Translations under genes and position numbers: made by a program
Notes under the pieces: model-generated
What the model was told of the DNA's origin: nothing
What the model saw: the letters and a program-made list of their open reading frames with translations, nothing else
Database searches by the model: none
Part shown: piece after piece, positions 39,794 through 52,684 of the stretch
Numbering within the stretch: position 1 is the first letter of the stretch
Layout: each line of letters starts with the position of its first letter
Assembly (NCBI GenBank): GCA_907163375.1
Contig: CAJQUW010012514.1
Span: forward strand, 310,001 to 374,000
Length of the DNA stretch: 64,000 nt
Origin: Prostheceraeus crozeri
Taxonomy: Eukaryota > Platyhelminthes > Polycladida > Euryleptidae
Direction of reading: 5' to 3'

Positions 39794-40253
39794 ACCCTGG
39801 TTTATACGTCCTACGCTTTTTGTACGGAGACGTCAGCGGGATTAATTTAGCAAAATACGGACATGTCTCCGAGAGATTTTGTGCGAAAACGGAGACGTTT
39901 CTGTATTTTTTTATCAGTAGACATGAAACGGAGGCTCGAAAATCATGATACGCAGACATTTGTTTGATTGAATGTCACCGTATTTCAGTCGACTGAAGTT
40001 TGATTGTGAACCGACAAGATTGAAGCTGAAGCGATGACATCACGTGACTTGTACAGCTCAAGGCTAGCTGACGAGATATCGAACCTCCGTTTCATACGAA
40101 TGATTAAATAAACTGTAAACATGCAACCGTATTTCAGAGTCTCCGTATCCTACAAGAATTTGCGCAGACTTGTGAGGTTTCCGTGAAAAGGATGTGTGTG
40201 CGTTTTCAGGAGCTATCTCCATTCTTAATACGGAGGAAGTATAAGCCAGCCCT
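39794..40253. mobile_element. MITE with CCCTGGTTTATAC-type ends
   Basis: The left end CCCTGGTTTATACGTCCTACG and the right end (inverted) GGGCTGGCTTATACTTCCTCCG form imperfect terminal inverted repeats over about 22 bp. Inside, ACGGAGAC and CGGAGACG motifs repeat. There is no coding sequence. A similar single end, AAGGTCTGTTTATACTTC, occurs at about 45892 with no partner found, so the family has at least one more local trace. Confidence 0.6.
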
Positions 40254-41974
40254 AATAGATGAATTTAGCTACAAGCTTTGGAGGTGGAGAAATGGGGAGG
40301 GGTTAGCCCACGCCATTCTTGTGCAGACATCAATTTGAATTGCATTTGCAGCAAGTTTGGGAGTGGAATAAGTGGTTTACATAAAGCGTAAGTGATACTA
40401 AGAGGTAGGTCTAGAATCTATTAGTCGCAAAATAGGTTGGTATGCATTGTGATGTTCAACTGACCTCCCTATTGTTTTGTGATCGACAAACAACAAACCT
40501 GACGCCTGCAGCTGGTGCAGTCAAGGTAATGTTTATTCCTTCTCTTGGTGAGATAAAGGGCATCGAAGAGAGTGAATTGAACTGGAAAAGGTATTGTCTG
40601 CATCTGTGTCTGTTGATTTCCGCAAGGCTTTTGATATGGTTTTGCAGATTATAATGAGCATTCCTTGGTTCACGTCGTACTCGATTGAAATGGAAAACGC
40701 TGAAGACAGTACTTTCCGATGCTTACATCGATTGACGCTCTTTTCTGCAGCCTCTTGATTGCATATATTACGTAATTCTTAAATGTGATTTGAATTTCGG
40801 TCTTTAATTTTTTTTATTTCTTTAAACGCTCTAATTATCGCTACGTTCCTACTAAACACTCCCAAATAATCCACTTATACTAATTATCACTCTTTCTCTT
40901 ATTACTATGATCGCTCCTTACTAATGTCACTTCTTCTACGGACTCTTGCATTTTGTTTGAATCTATAGTAAAATCTTTCTGTTTATATTATATTATTATA
41001 TTTTAATAAAAACATAATAAATATAAAATATTTATATTTTACTAAAATGTCTGCTGTTTGAGGCACATCAATGCAGCCTTCAATAACGAGCTCCCTTAGT
41101 CATCTTGTGCTGTGTGTACAACAAGTGACTTAAGTAATCGCAACGCTGATTCAGGGCATTAAACCACAAAGATCAGAAATACTACTCGAATGCATTTAAA
41201 TTTCATGCATAGGAAATTCTGGAATGACAGGAATCTGTTTTCAATGCAGTGGAAGTTATGGGCTATTATATGAACCGACGTGGAGGAGGTTGGCCGCTCG
41301 ACAAGCATGTCTTACATGCTTACTGCGATAGGGGTGTTGCACTGATTGTCTTGATGTCGAATTTGAATCTTGTGTGTCTTTCAGGAGTAGTCTTCTGCAA
41401 TGCCAGTGACTTTGTTAATCTTTTAATGTGCCCGACATCCACAGATCTAGAAAGGGATAGATGGACTACTCCCCGATTTGCGTGAAGCCTGCTTTCCCTG
41501 CCACGCGCGCGCGCACAATCCCCATATGTAGGCAAGAAACAAATGTTGGCATGCATGTGTCTGTGAGAATGTAATGATAATAAGCACATTAACTTTCAAC
41601 GACAATAATAATTGATAACGAATCATAGAAATGTTGACAATTCCTGATGACCTGCAATGTCATACTTTCTCGCTCATCATGATTGCTTACATAAATGTAG
41701 CTTAAACAGAAAATTAGGTGCATGCGAAGTAACGTTTTATTCAAAAGAAAACTCGGTAAATCAAAATTTATTTGCCTCTAAAGAGAATCAATCTTCATTG
41801 TCTGCTGACGTGATAGGACTTTTGAATTAAAGATATTACGTTCAAAATATATCTTACCGTACCGAAAGAGGCGAATTTTAACATAATTCGACGCGATTAG
41901 CCTGATAAGTTTTGTTAGATGATCAGAGTCTTGATGAATGTCATGGTCATAAAAGTGGTCTGCAAAAAGGGTAG

Positions 41975-42880
41975 GAATTAATTAATAAATAATAATAATA
42001 ATAATAAAGCCCAATAAAATCCCAAAATCCCAATAATGGAAATCGTGGGATTCCAAGTAAAATCATCACATGTAGCAAGTCATGTTCTTAACAAAAGTTA
42101 TGAGAAAGTTAAATTCTGAAACCACTATTATAAAGTGTTGACATGGTCACAAAGAAAGACTGTTCAAACGATGTTGACTCCAAGGATGGTAACCTAAACT
42201 GTCCAGAATGTTTCATTTTTGTAAACAAGAAATGATGAAACACATGATTTTCATTCTTCATAATTGTTAGGAATAACTTGTAAGCAATGATAAGGCGACG
42301 ATAAGACAGAGGAACAAAATTGCCACAGTCACAGTGCCAAGACTCACAAATAATGAAATTACCACGGTTCTGAATTTTTTCTAGCTCTTTACACAGACCA
42401 ACATTTAAGTCGGTGAAAAGTCTATTGCAGCAGTTCACGTCAGCCTCCCAATCAAGAGCTACATCAACTGTGTCGCAGACAGTAGGTACTGCAGTCTCAA
42501 CATCATCATCTTCTTCCAGCCCATGTATAACAATATTACATCGCCTGCCCACCCTTTCCAGATTTTCTATGTGCACCACTTGCCTGTGTACAACATCTTC
42601 CAGAGCTTTGACACGAAGTTGCAAGGATCTACTGTCTTCTAGGAGTGCATCTAATTTGTTGTTTATTTGATGAAGAATGACGTCATTTATTGGAGACGAA
42701 GAAACATCATTTTGTCTTTGCCCCACTCTGACAAGTACATCAATTAATTGACTTTTTGTCTTTGACTTTATGAGATGGTCTTCGTCTAAGAGTGACAAAT
42801 CAATAGCCTCCTGAGTGCTACCTTTCTTGTCATATCTATTTCGACACACAGAAAGCAGAATTGAAGAATACCAGAGTCAG
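41975..42880 (-). mobile_element. Internally deleted LINE with (ATT)n 3' tail
   Basis: The minus strand carries one 246-codon frame (42849-42109). Its N-terminal part is coiled-coil and contains LERVGRRCNIVIHGLEE, the hallmark of CR1/L2-type ORF1 proteins. Its C-terminal part contains LEKIQNRGNFIICESW and PLSYRRLIIAYKLFLTI, which resemble the end of ORF2 after the RT (LEKIQNRA.R.I ... RR....YKI.N). The endonuclease and RT are absent, so a large internal deletion joined ORF1 to the ORF2 tail in one frame. A (TTA)n microsatellite near 41988-42006 forms the 3' terminus, as in CR1/L2 elements. Confidence 0.75.
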
Positions 42881-43784
42881 ACAACAGATAAAATTAACAC
42901 AACAAGATAAAAATCAACAGATAAATTAAGGATTTTGAATTAACATTATACAATTCCTTGAACAAGACTCGGCTTTTTGATTATTTATTCATGTGCAAAC
43001 CAGGGTATAGAAACATTCATCTTATAATTTTGGATGCAACATGTAAATGAGACGCTTAAAACCCTTGCAAACCTTTTCGAAAATTTTATCTTTCTTATGA
43101 ATTTTGAAAACATATTTCGGATTAGGAGTAGGATAATTGATAGCAATAGCCTAGGGCGCGAGGATTTCTTTTAATGATAAAATCGCCATTTAGCGTCGGT
43201 AGAATGCATGTCAAATTCAATTTTATCTTGTTGAAGTATTGCGACATCACCACAGTGTGTTATGACACTCATCCCAACTTTGTTAAGTACACAAATTTCG
43301 TCACCCTTATCAAATAAATCATCATAAATTGAAAACAACACCACAGGTGTCAATTGCGATCAGCTCAGCGGCCGTAATTTCTTGCCTACAGATGGGGATC
43401 AGACATGGCGGCGATGGGAAGTTTTCAGGCTTCACGGCTGAAATAGGGAAACGCGGAAAGCAGTCCATCTACCCCTTTCTAGATCTGTGCCGACATCTGT
43501 CAATTCGTTAATATGGCCGATATCACTACATGTATTTTCTTTCCCACATTAATCGCCAGAAATGCAGTTAGATTTCAATGAGTCAACGGCAATCACAGAC
43601 ATAAACATATCAATCACAATTCGAGATTCTGCTTTATTTGTTCATTTGTGTGGTAAGGAAGTGGCAGCGCCAACGAGAGGTTGATGCAACTTACTGAATA
43701 CAATACATATGTGCATGCAGTACAACGAATATACCGTCATGACGAGACTCGTAGTGGTTCCATCACGGAAAAGCGTTTAGAAGT

Positions 43785-44060
43785 TCTTCCGCCCACCTAA
43801 AGCAGCTTGGTCGCTCAGCGTGTTGAGTATCAAGCGGTGTGATTTGACGTGAGCATCCTGAGACTCCTGTGTGCATCAGCCAGTCTCCTCACCGCAAATT
43901 CTTCTCACCATTACCTTTTCTGTTGTTTCAATCTTCATGATCTGATCACTTTTCACGGCCCATGTCTCACTCCCGTACATCATCGCGCTATGGACACCAG
44001 CAGAATACACTTGGCCTTTCATCTTCAAGGTGGGAGCTTTGGATGTCAGGAATGGTGCAA
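43785..44060 (-). mobile_element. LINE reverse-transcriptase C-terminal fragment
   Basis: The minus-strand translation in the region 44040-43870 reads KMKGQVYSAGVHSAMMYGSE, TWAVKSDQIMKIETTEKVM and VRRICG. This matches the region after the RT thumb in many non-LTR elements (K.VY.S.V.S.M.YGSETWA......K.E..E..M.R.MCG). Only this piece is visible and no ends are clear, so it is an old fragment. It is a different lineage from the CR1/L2-like copies nearby. Confidence 0.8.
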
Positions 44061-47000
44061 GTCAAACCTGCGAATCCACCTAATGAAATTATAAATTTGA
44101 TCAAAGATTGTAGCATCAGTCACTTCAGTCAGCAAAGTAAGATAAGTGGAAAACTTATAAAATGATGGAAAACTGTGTTTATGAACAATTGAACTGAATT
44201 TAAAAAAGATACCAATAAATGCGAATTGAAATGGGCTTAATCTTTATTCACCAAACATAGCCTTTGGTTTCATATAGAAGCTTATCAGTCATGTTAACTT
44301 GCATTTCACTGAACAAACATTTCAGCTTTATTGACAACATTTACATGTCCCAACATTGTAGAAAATCACGTCTTAGCATACCCTTTTACAATCTGCATTT
44401 TACATTGGGTCTACATGTATTGATACACACGATATAAAAGCCATGTATACAACATTGTCACAAAACCTGCATTATCAAAAAAGCCACCATTTTCATTTTT
44501 CATGAAATTTCCACTTTTTCAGGTGATCTTCCCAGTTTCGTAATTGTCATTATATTTCAAAAAATAATGATTAATTTGCGTCTTGTTAGGCTTGCTATTT
44601 TTGAAACTGAAGACCTTTGATTTCATGAAATAATGGTTCATGAAACGACAGGTAGACACAGCATGTTTTTCAATTACAAATGTCATGATCTAAAAGGATC
44701 AGAGCATTTCATAAATTCAAAATTTGGTAGCGCAAACAATAACAGATGTCATGTTAGAAAGAAGGTCATTGCTTAATAGACATCAATTTATTTTATCTGG
44801 AAGGCCTTGAGTGTGACCGGCCTAGTGGGATTGTATTCAACGCGTTTGTAAATCCTGTTCTACTTCTGCTAGATAAAATCATAGGACGATGTTGTAGCCA
44901 CAATAATATTATTCACAGTTTATTATTGAAATTATCATTGTCATTCCAAAGCATGAAGAAATTTTCTCGCAATATCAGAGGGACAATTGGCGTCAGTAAA
45001 GACTTGTAGTTAAAAAATATAATACTAATATATGATATGATTGTGGCCATACTAATTATTCAGTCTCGTATGACCCTCGGATAGAAATGTGAAAACTTGA
45101 TTATTAGTTGAAAATTGCACATTCAGGATGGACCATGTGTCTATTAGCAATTGTCTCATATTTCATTAATGTTTCTATAGTTGTGAAATGTTGAAGATGT
45201 GTAAACGTCGGTGTACATGTACATGTATTTGTAATTTTTCTGCTGATGCAAGACCATTTTAGTTCTCTAGTTTCAAACAGTAGTATGTAGCTGCAGTGTT
45301 GTACTTCATGAGTTTTATATAAATTCCTCACTCGATCACATAGAACTCGTCATTTAAAGGATTTTGTCATCAACGATATGGGTTTTGAGAATCCATTGCA
45401 AATGATCTGTGTGACAAAGTGAATAAGTTATTCAGTAGTCATTATTGCAACATACAAATGGTTGTATTTCGTCGGTTTCTGGTGAAGGGCACTCAAGCAT
45501 TCCAAATTTTAGGAATCTCTCCATATTTCACTTGCTTCTGTTGTTAATTACAATAGTATTTGTGAATAGGACGAGTAAGGTAATATCTTTGACTCGCCAT
45601 AGAAAACAGTCTAATTAGACGCGACTATTTTTATATGTTGCTTACGTGCTTCATACGTTGAGACGTTGACAACTAATGAGAATTTATTGTTCAAGATGAT
45701 TATGAAAATCACAGAAGGCAATACTTCTTCATCCTTGTTTATGGATATGTTCTAATCTTAACTATTGCTGACTCACTATGAATTTGCGAAGGATGTCCAC
45801 AGATCAGCCAAAGTTTCACGCGCACGTGCCATCCAAAGACACTAAGTTATCCTGTTTTCTAATTCACGTTTAAATGTTAGTGCAGTCTTAAGGTCTGTTT
45901 ATACTTCTGGCGTAACGCGCCAGTCAACGCTAACTTGCTTACGCTGACATTAGTCGGTTGACTTCGACAGAGAAAAAAATGCAGCTCACTGTAACCGCCG
46001 TCATCGATTGATGAGTCACATAGTCTTCTGGAGCGCATTGAAATTTGTTTGAGGAATTACTGATCGATCATTATATCAAGAGATCGAGAAGCGAAAAGTG
46101 GCGATGGAACACCACTGTGCTCTTTAACTACGAAGAGAACTGAAGTGCAGCCTGTATCTTCATAGAAAATTATAAAACAATATGATATATAAAGTTTCTT
46201 GATGTAGTTTATGAAGACTGATGATCATACATATCGACACATGCTGCATCAAACCAGACAAAAAAGTAAAGACACATTAACACGAATGAAACGTCAATTT
46301 TAAGGGAGCTAAGGACGAAATGCCATATTAAGGCGGAGTTGTTGACTTTCATAAGGCACTTTCGTGAACTAAACGTTGTAATGGCGGAATGATAAATTCT
46401 TCAACATTGAGTATCACATGTAGGCCTAATATATAATGATTTCAGTCATATTTAGCTAAATCACGGATCTAGCACCTTGCTGTCTTCCCTCAACCTGGCA
46501 CTTCATCCATTCTTTGTTGCGAGCTGACAAAACAGTGCTGATTACCCATCAGAGATAGTTGCAGGTTACATTTTACAGTAATAAAGCCCGTAACCATTTT
46601 CAAGTGTAATCATCCAATGTTAAGTCTCAATGCAGAACGGACGAGCAGGGCTGAAGGATGAAGACTTCTATATTACTTTAAATTTATGCAAATGTACCGC
46701 ACCAACCAACTAATTCACTATCTGACAGATGATGTTCAAATACAAGAATGATATCGATCAGAAATTTTCAATTTTGACTTCCTGCACTCGCATATTGCTT
46801 AGGAACTTGGATTCTGTCAGATACTCGGGTTCCCGGGATTGACAAAGAAAGAACTGAACAGTAGCAATCATAGTTTGAATGCGATTTTTAAGCAGTTGCG
46901 TAGAAAATTTGAAATTCATGCGAATCTTGTTTTGTTAAACATGCATTGTTGAAATACATTTACATTTATTGCATATATAGGTATCTTCCTAGAAGTTATT

Positions 47001-47429
47001 TTTGTGCACTGTACAATCAAACTAAATTTTATTTCATTTAAAACAGAGACATTTTTGTCTTTTAGACTGAATTTCGTTATCTGTACGAACATGTCCAGAA
47101 ATGAGATTCACTGCATGCACCAAATTGATGTTGTCTTTTCAATGCCATGGATATACACTTTATAGATTTCCTCAAAGATCTGTGACAAAAATAATGATTT
47201 TAAAATTTGAAAACCAAGAAACCCAAAAAACCCAAATTTCCTAAATTTTGATGTCTTCTCTCTGCGTGTGCCTAATCTCCTACTGATCTGTTTTTGATTT
47301 GTATGGTGGTTGGTTGATGAAGGAACTATTTCCTGATCTTTAATTTCCCGTATTGAACTTTGTCGTGTGGATCCCACCGTGTAAACTGAAGATGAATATG
47401 AAAAGACGGACAATGAATGTGGGCATTCA

Positions 47430-50225
47430 TTAAATTGGGTAATTTGCTCCCCACGGTATACCTCTCTGAACCCGTAACGTTAATCCGTTAAAGAAAATTA
47501 TTACGGAAGTGTTTACAGCAGATTGGTGACGATTTTGAAGATAGAGTAGATGCATTAGGTATTATATACTTACTCTATGGTTTTGAAGATAAGAGTCGAA
47601 CCATCTTAATACGACTCCAGGTAGACCGGATGATGTGGATAGACGATCAATAGGCACTTTGCGTCGGACGGAATCAAAAGCTGATGACAATTCTAGGGAT
47701 GAAAACAAAGTAATCTTCCCATTGTGCATCGAAGGCAAAATGTCACTGATGAGGTTGATGATGGTAGTTTCGGTACTGTGGTTTTCGCGGTGAGCGGAAA
47801 GGAATGGAGATATCAAATTTGTCGAGTTCAATGTTTTTTGACAGAAATGGCAGGTTGCTAATCGAGCGATAGGAATGTAGCTGGTCATCCTGTGGTGCAG
47901 GACTTCTTCAAGACAGGTGTAAGGCATGATGTGGTAGATTAGGTGGAAATGTTCCTTGTGTAATTGAGGAATTCAGTGAGAATCATAAAAAGGGGAGAGT
48001 AAATCAATACAGTTCTTCAACAGCTTCGTAAGCATCGCATCACGCATTGATTGTTTATTATACAAGGACTGACTAAAAGAGGCGGACGGAGTTGGATAGA
48101 CAGACTCAAATTCAGATAGACGGCAAATGAATGGTTCAGTAGAGAATCACTTGTTACTGATCGAGCGTCATTGAAACTCTGTGAGAAGAAGGCTTGAAAG
48201 TTATTTGCAGTGAAGAGATCACTGTCTGCAGAGCGATCACGGCCAAGGTGGTTGTTCAAGGAACGCCATAGTTGTGCGTAATTGCGAGACTTTGATTTCA
48301 CTTTATCACACCAGAACAATTCGCTTTCTTCGTAGACCATTCCGATGGTACTTTTTTGCAGCTATTCCGTACAACACTCAGGAAATCGTCGTTTGTTCTA
48401 TGTCGCTCTACACGTCGGAGAAGACGTTTGGCCAATTTGCACTCCTGATCAAACCACGGATCAGATTTACGACGTCACAGTTTGGCTGAACGCTGGAAAA
48501 GAAGATTATTGAGGACCTTTTTAATAGTGGCATCATAGCATTGAACAAGTTGATCACTACTGAGTCCGCACCATTCTTCGGAGCTGCATGACACTGATCG
48601 AGAGACGGCTGATTGAAGGTCTTGAATAATCAGCTGGTTCCCGGGCGGTAGAAGATGTTCTTATGGACAGGAGGTGGCCATTTAAGATTTGAATCCCATT
48701 TTTTTAAAAGCTTGTGATTAGAGAGACCAGAGACCAGACATTTGCACGCGACAAAAGTGTGAATCATGACGAGAGTACAAGATCGATAATGCCGTTATGA
48801 ATGTGAATTGATTGATTGACAAGGCACGCAGAGCCACATGAGGAGAATGTGTCACTCAACTGACAAGTGTGCAAGTTATTCGAAGACTCCATATGAATGT
48901 TGAAATCACCAGCAGCCAACATGGGCTCTCAAATGCCTGATTTCAGTGCAGGAACAAAAGATTAGGGTTTTTCCCGGTAATCCCGATCCCGAAATTTCCC
49001 AGGAATCCCGGCCCATTCCGAGAAATCATTTGCCCGGGAAATAGGATTTATCAATTAACCATACTAATTCATTATCAGTACTGCACCATTAATCAGTTAA
49101 ATGACTCTGATGTAGTCCATTTCGTCTGATGCATCAGGATTGTCTATTTATCCATATAGTGTAATCACAGATTTAGAGAAGAACATATAGCCAACTCACC
49201 CGATACTCCATCAACGCAGTGGGAGTTTCTCTATCCTTAATTTTCACCGTCATTTTGCCTCGATCGAAGAAAGAGTTTCATATTGAATACATATGATTCA
49301 ATAGGAATTTTGAAATTGTTTTGTATTCAAACGTCTCTAACTTTTGAACTACTAGCCAAATTTACCTCATATTTGAAATACTGATGGTCCAGGGCATGAG
49401 GATTATTTCGTCTATTCATGTCACCTATAAATTCTCAATACGATAAAATTTAGTTAGATAGCTAAAATTAGTCAGTCGAGAAAAAGATGATAAAATTTGA
49501 CTAAATTCCTTGATTATTCTCCACTTTTTTATTTTCGTATTGAGAATTTATAGGTGGCATGGATAGATGAAATGATCCTCATGCCCTGAACCATCAGTAT
49601 TTCAAATATGAAGTCAATTGGACCAATAGTTCTACAGTTAGAGACGTTTGAATACAAAGCAAGGTCAGAATTTCCATTGAATTATTTGTATTCATCATGA
49701 GACTCTGTCCTCGATTGAGGGATTTCTGCTCGTTATAATATAATGTTGATGTGCATTGTGCAATATACTTTGTTCTAATTGTTTCCTTTATGTTCTGAAG
49801 TGTTGTTCATACAAAATCCACCGTGATTAATAAGATTAGGCTACCGTTTTAGGGTTTAGGTCTTAGCTATTCTATTTCCCGGGATATACAACAACCCCAT
49901 ACAAGATAGTTTCGTGAAGAACATTGAAGTGACTGTACCTGTCAAGGACAATAATACAGGACGCAGATACAGACAAAGTTCGAACATATAAAGCAATCAT
50001 TATAACTTGGATGTTTTGTGGTAGAAGCCAGTAGGTAGACGAGTTAGGCGAATGCAAGATGCAGAGACGATAGCCACACCACCATGATTCACATTAACAG
50101 TATTCAGACATGTACGGACTCGAGGTCGGTCAACAGCATTGAAGCCAGAAGAGGGTAGGCGCGGCATATAGACTGAATCTGAATCGTTCCACGTCTACAC
50201 CATTACGTCGACGTGGTTCTCTGGG
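47430..50225 (-). mobile_element. CR1/L2-like LINE ORF2 remnant with a nested insertion
   Basis: On the minus strand, from right to left: endonuclease pieces (DSDSVYMPRLPSSGFNAV, VDRPRVRTCL, NHGGVAIVS near 50200-50050; AAGDFNIHMES near 48920), a linker (DPWFDQECKLAKRLLRR, then SRNYAQLWRSLNNHLGR), and the RT start (HRENHSTETTIINLISDI, LFSSLELSSAFDSVRRK, GVVLRWFDSYLQNHRVS). This order and these motifs are those of CR1/L2-clade ORF2. The RT stops around 47430, so the 3' half is lost. An unrelated 0.9-kb element interrupts the endonuclease at 48963-49888. Several frame breaks mark it as dead. Confidence 0.85.
48963..49888. mobile_element. Foldback element nested in the LINE endonuclease region
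   Basis: The inserted block separates two parts of the LINE endonuclease. It contains inverted arms of about 190 bp (about 49225-49440 and 49545-49735) around a 100-bp centre, with about 80-85% identity. Near its edges CCCGGGAAATAGG (49034-49046) faces CTATTTCCCGGGA (about 49870-49882). The left edge is rich in AATCCCG/TTTCCCGG strings, like the cluster at 52685-53430. No coding sequence. It is younger than the LINE it interrupts. Confidence 0.7.
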
Positions 50226-52473
50226 ATGATCTCAATGAATTCATCTTTCTGTTGAATCATTTTTCAAATTGTATATTTAATTAGTTTTAAATTGTATATT
50301 TAATCTTTGATGGGTCTTTTTGATTGTTTTTCTGATCTTATGTGTCACATGTGGCTGTATACCTATTGCTATCGCTGCAACTCCGTTCGAATACGTTTTT
50401 CTTTAGTTTTGACATACAAAGTAACTTTAAAGAAGTAAATGCATTTTGCCAATTATATATGTTCTTATTTTAGATCATTCAATATTATTCAGCAATAGAA
50501 ACAATGCCTAACCTCCACTCTACTTTGCAGATACGTCTAGGTAACCATGATCATGCCGCCTCTGTTTTGCCGTCAAAATCAGATCAGCAAAAAAGTACAG
50601 ACTGGTTTTGATGTCACCTCAGTAGGCCAATGTTTTTAATAGGGTGTAGTAATAGTTGGATTATGCACGCTCTGATAATTGAAACATCATATTGAATCAC
50701 ATTGAATTTTATTTGATATGTGGAATGCTTTTTCTCCATGTTTGCATGATTTGGAAAAGGCAACAATATTTATTTAGGTCTAAAAATAATCATCAATTTC
50801 AAAGAGATCGCTTTAAAAGCTCATAATGGGTAAATTTATGTATTTGGAAGAAATCTGACACCAGATTCAGAGTTCGTCGTTAAATCTTAAGTTTTCCGAA
50901 AGTGACTCTTGCAAAAGAGAGAGTGTGCTTTCCAATGCAAGTAAGCATTGGCACCTGTCTTGGATAACATATTTTTGTATCTGTATTCAAGATAAATTTT
51001 CAAGTATGTGTATGTGAATCGGTATTCACGATTTCATAAAAAATGCATTTTGATTCTGTCCCATCTCTCACTCCACCGTGCGTGGGGTAAATTTTGCACC
51101 CTTTGGAAATTTTCTGCTGAACTGAAGAACAGCGTAGCCAGTGAATTCCAACTTTCCAATAGCTTAATTCATATACTCAACACCTTTTAGCAAAAGGAGA
51201 GCTAAATTGGCCAATTGCTCTTTTTTGTAGATTTGAATGTCCAACATTTCTTCAAAATTCGCATTGTGATTTTCAACCGATGTAAAACTTGATTCCCTTG
51301 ACCATGCATGTAGATCGATGTCTGACCTTACACTTGAGTAGATTCTATGAATAAGAAACGGATCGAATTTTGTACGTTTTCTCTTGAAAAGTTTTAGCCT
51401 AGCATCAGATTGTGTTGATTTATTGAGATCCTTAATTTCCAGATCATGAGGATCATTTTATGACATCGATCAAACCCGTAACATACTAGCAGGAAATTGA
51501 AATTTTCTTGCATGTAGAATGTGAATTTAAAGAAGCTTATTGAATTTTTCGTGAATTTTTTTCGTTTGTACAATTTCCCTGTGGAGTTGATGAAGAACAT
51601 GAAGCGACAATTGTATTTAAAATGTATTTTAAATGCTTCATCAAGTATTTTAGTGCATTCGCTTTTTAGATATCCTAAATAAAACATAAAATTTGTGTTT
51701 TTACTTTGGCATTGGAAAATAAAATAATTTGTATGTTTGAGCATGGGATGAAATATTTGCGATTTTGACAAAATGCAATTTTTCAAGCCGGATTGGTACA
51801 GATTGCAGACATTACTATAGCGGCCGTGCGTGCATAAATGAATCGATCCCTATTCGAATTTCAATGTATAAGTAAAGCAATCTATCATATTGTCAATTAC
51901 TGAATAGGAAAAAGTTATGCTTATTCCTCATGATGTTTTGAATATCTTAACTTAATGAAAATATTTGGAAACTGCAATGAGATGCTTGCACTTCAATATG
52001 ATTCCTCTACTTTAAAAGTGCTTGCTTCTTCACATACCGAAGACACATGCTTTTAAAGATAGTAAGAAAGATATGTGCTGCCTTGCACAATTATTCAGAT
52101 AATCCTAATTTAACTACTGCAGCAACAATCCACCAGAATTTCACCCTAGCCATTTGCGACAATTAATGAACAAGCAAGTTGTTTAGACAATAAAAGGCTA
52201 AATGTTATTTGCTGTTCAATTTGTGCTTGAAAGTCGGTATTAGGATGAAACGTTTTCTGTAGTAATGGTGGACAGGATCTTCTATTGTCATACGTTGGGT
52301 AGCAACAGCAACTTCGTAGAAAGTCTCAATAGTCAATTGCGAGAGTACGCTTTATCAGTCAGTGCATGTGTACTGAGACGCATTCATTTAAACCGTCTTT
52401 TGTCTTTACTGTCGCCTAATATTTGCATTGTTGTTTAGGGAGACAGACAACACGCGCCGCCTTTTATTTTCAG

Positions 52474-52598
52474 AAAAGAGTGGACTTTACGGATTCAAGC
52501 AACCTTGGGGCCGAACTTTGTGCCATATGAATGCACCTCAATGGGAACTCTGCATTTAAGCATATTCTTGCGCCGAGATCTTGTATGGTTTGTATCAG
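52474..52598 (+). CDS. INPP5E: INPP5E exon: central catalytic domain
   Basis: Acceptor TTTTATTTTCAG and donor TATCAG|GTGCGA; 125 bp. It enters with one base, which completes the AA left by the previous exon to AAA, and leaves one base. The translation reads KEWTLRIQATLGPNFVPY, then TSMGTLHLSIFLRRDLVWFV. It matches EWE..LQETLGP..V.L.S...GTLHL.VFIRRDLIWF of INPP5E throughout its length. The exon is not an open frame from an ATG and was found by motif and phase. A 10.3-kb intron follows. Confidence 0.95.
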
Positions 52599-52684
52599 GT
52601 GCGAACAGCTTTCTCTGAATTAATTTACATGCAGATTTATGTAGCGTGTAGGGATTCAAAAAATCCTGTAAAATTTCCCTCATG

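Larger units (their letters stand above)
29966..52473. other. INPP5E giant intron (22.5 kb) filled with transposon remnants
   Basis: The intron between two phase-matched INPP5E exons. It holds a SINE, a large inverted repeat, a transposase remnant, a MITE and at least three LINE remnants, listed separately. Stretches with nothing assigned are 29966-32739, 32878-38454 (except a perfect 10-bp stem CTTTACCTAG/CTAGGTAAAG at 37801-37833 and a stem ATTGGAAAT/ATTTCCAAT near 36016-36043), 40254-41974, 44061-47429 and 50226-52473. No host exon of another gene was found. Confidence 0.7.

Noticed and set aside
40570-40655. Possible INPP5E exon (LHLCLLISARLLIWFC resembles GTLHL.VFIRRDLIWFC)
   Set aside because: The true exon with full-length match and correct phases is at 52474-52598. 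This segment has no usable donor, and another frame of the same bases reads VSVDFRKAFDMV, like an RT motif. Neither reading extends far enough to call.
42413-42670. Plus-strand Ser/Thr-rich 85-codon frame
   Set aside because: It is the antisense shadow of the LINE ORF1 frame on the minus strand.
45892-46380. Second MITE of the CCCTGGTTTATAC family
   Set aside because: Only one end (AAGGTCTGTTTATACTTC) is visible and no inverted partner was found.
50510-50630. Exon-like segment (MIMPPLFCRQNQISKKVQTG) after CTCTACTTTGCAG
   Set aside because: The frame that would follow the acceptor differs from the attractive one, no donor fits, and INPP5E is already phase-complete without it.
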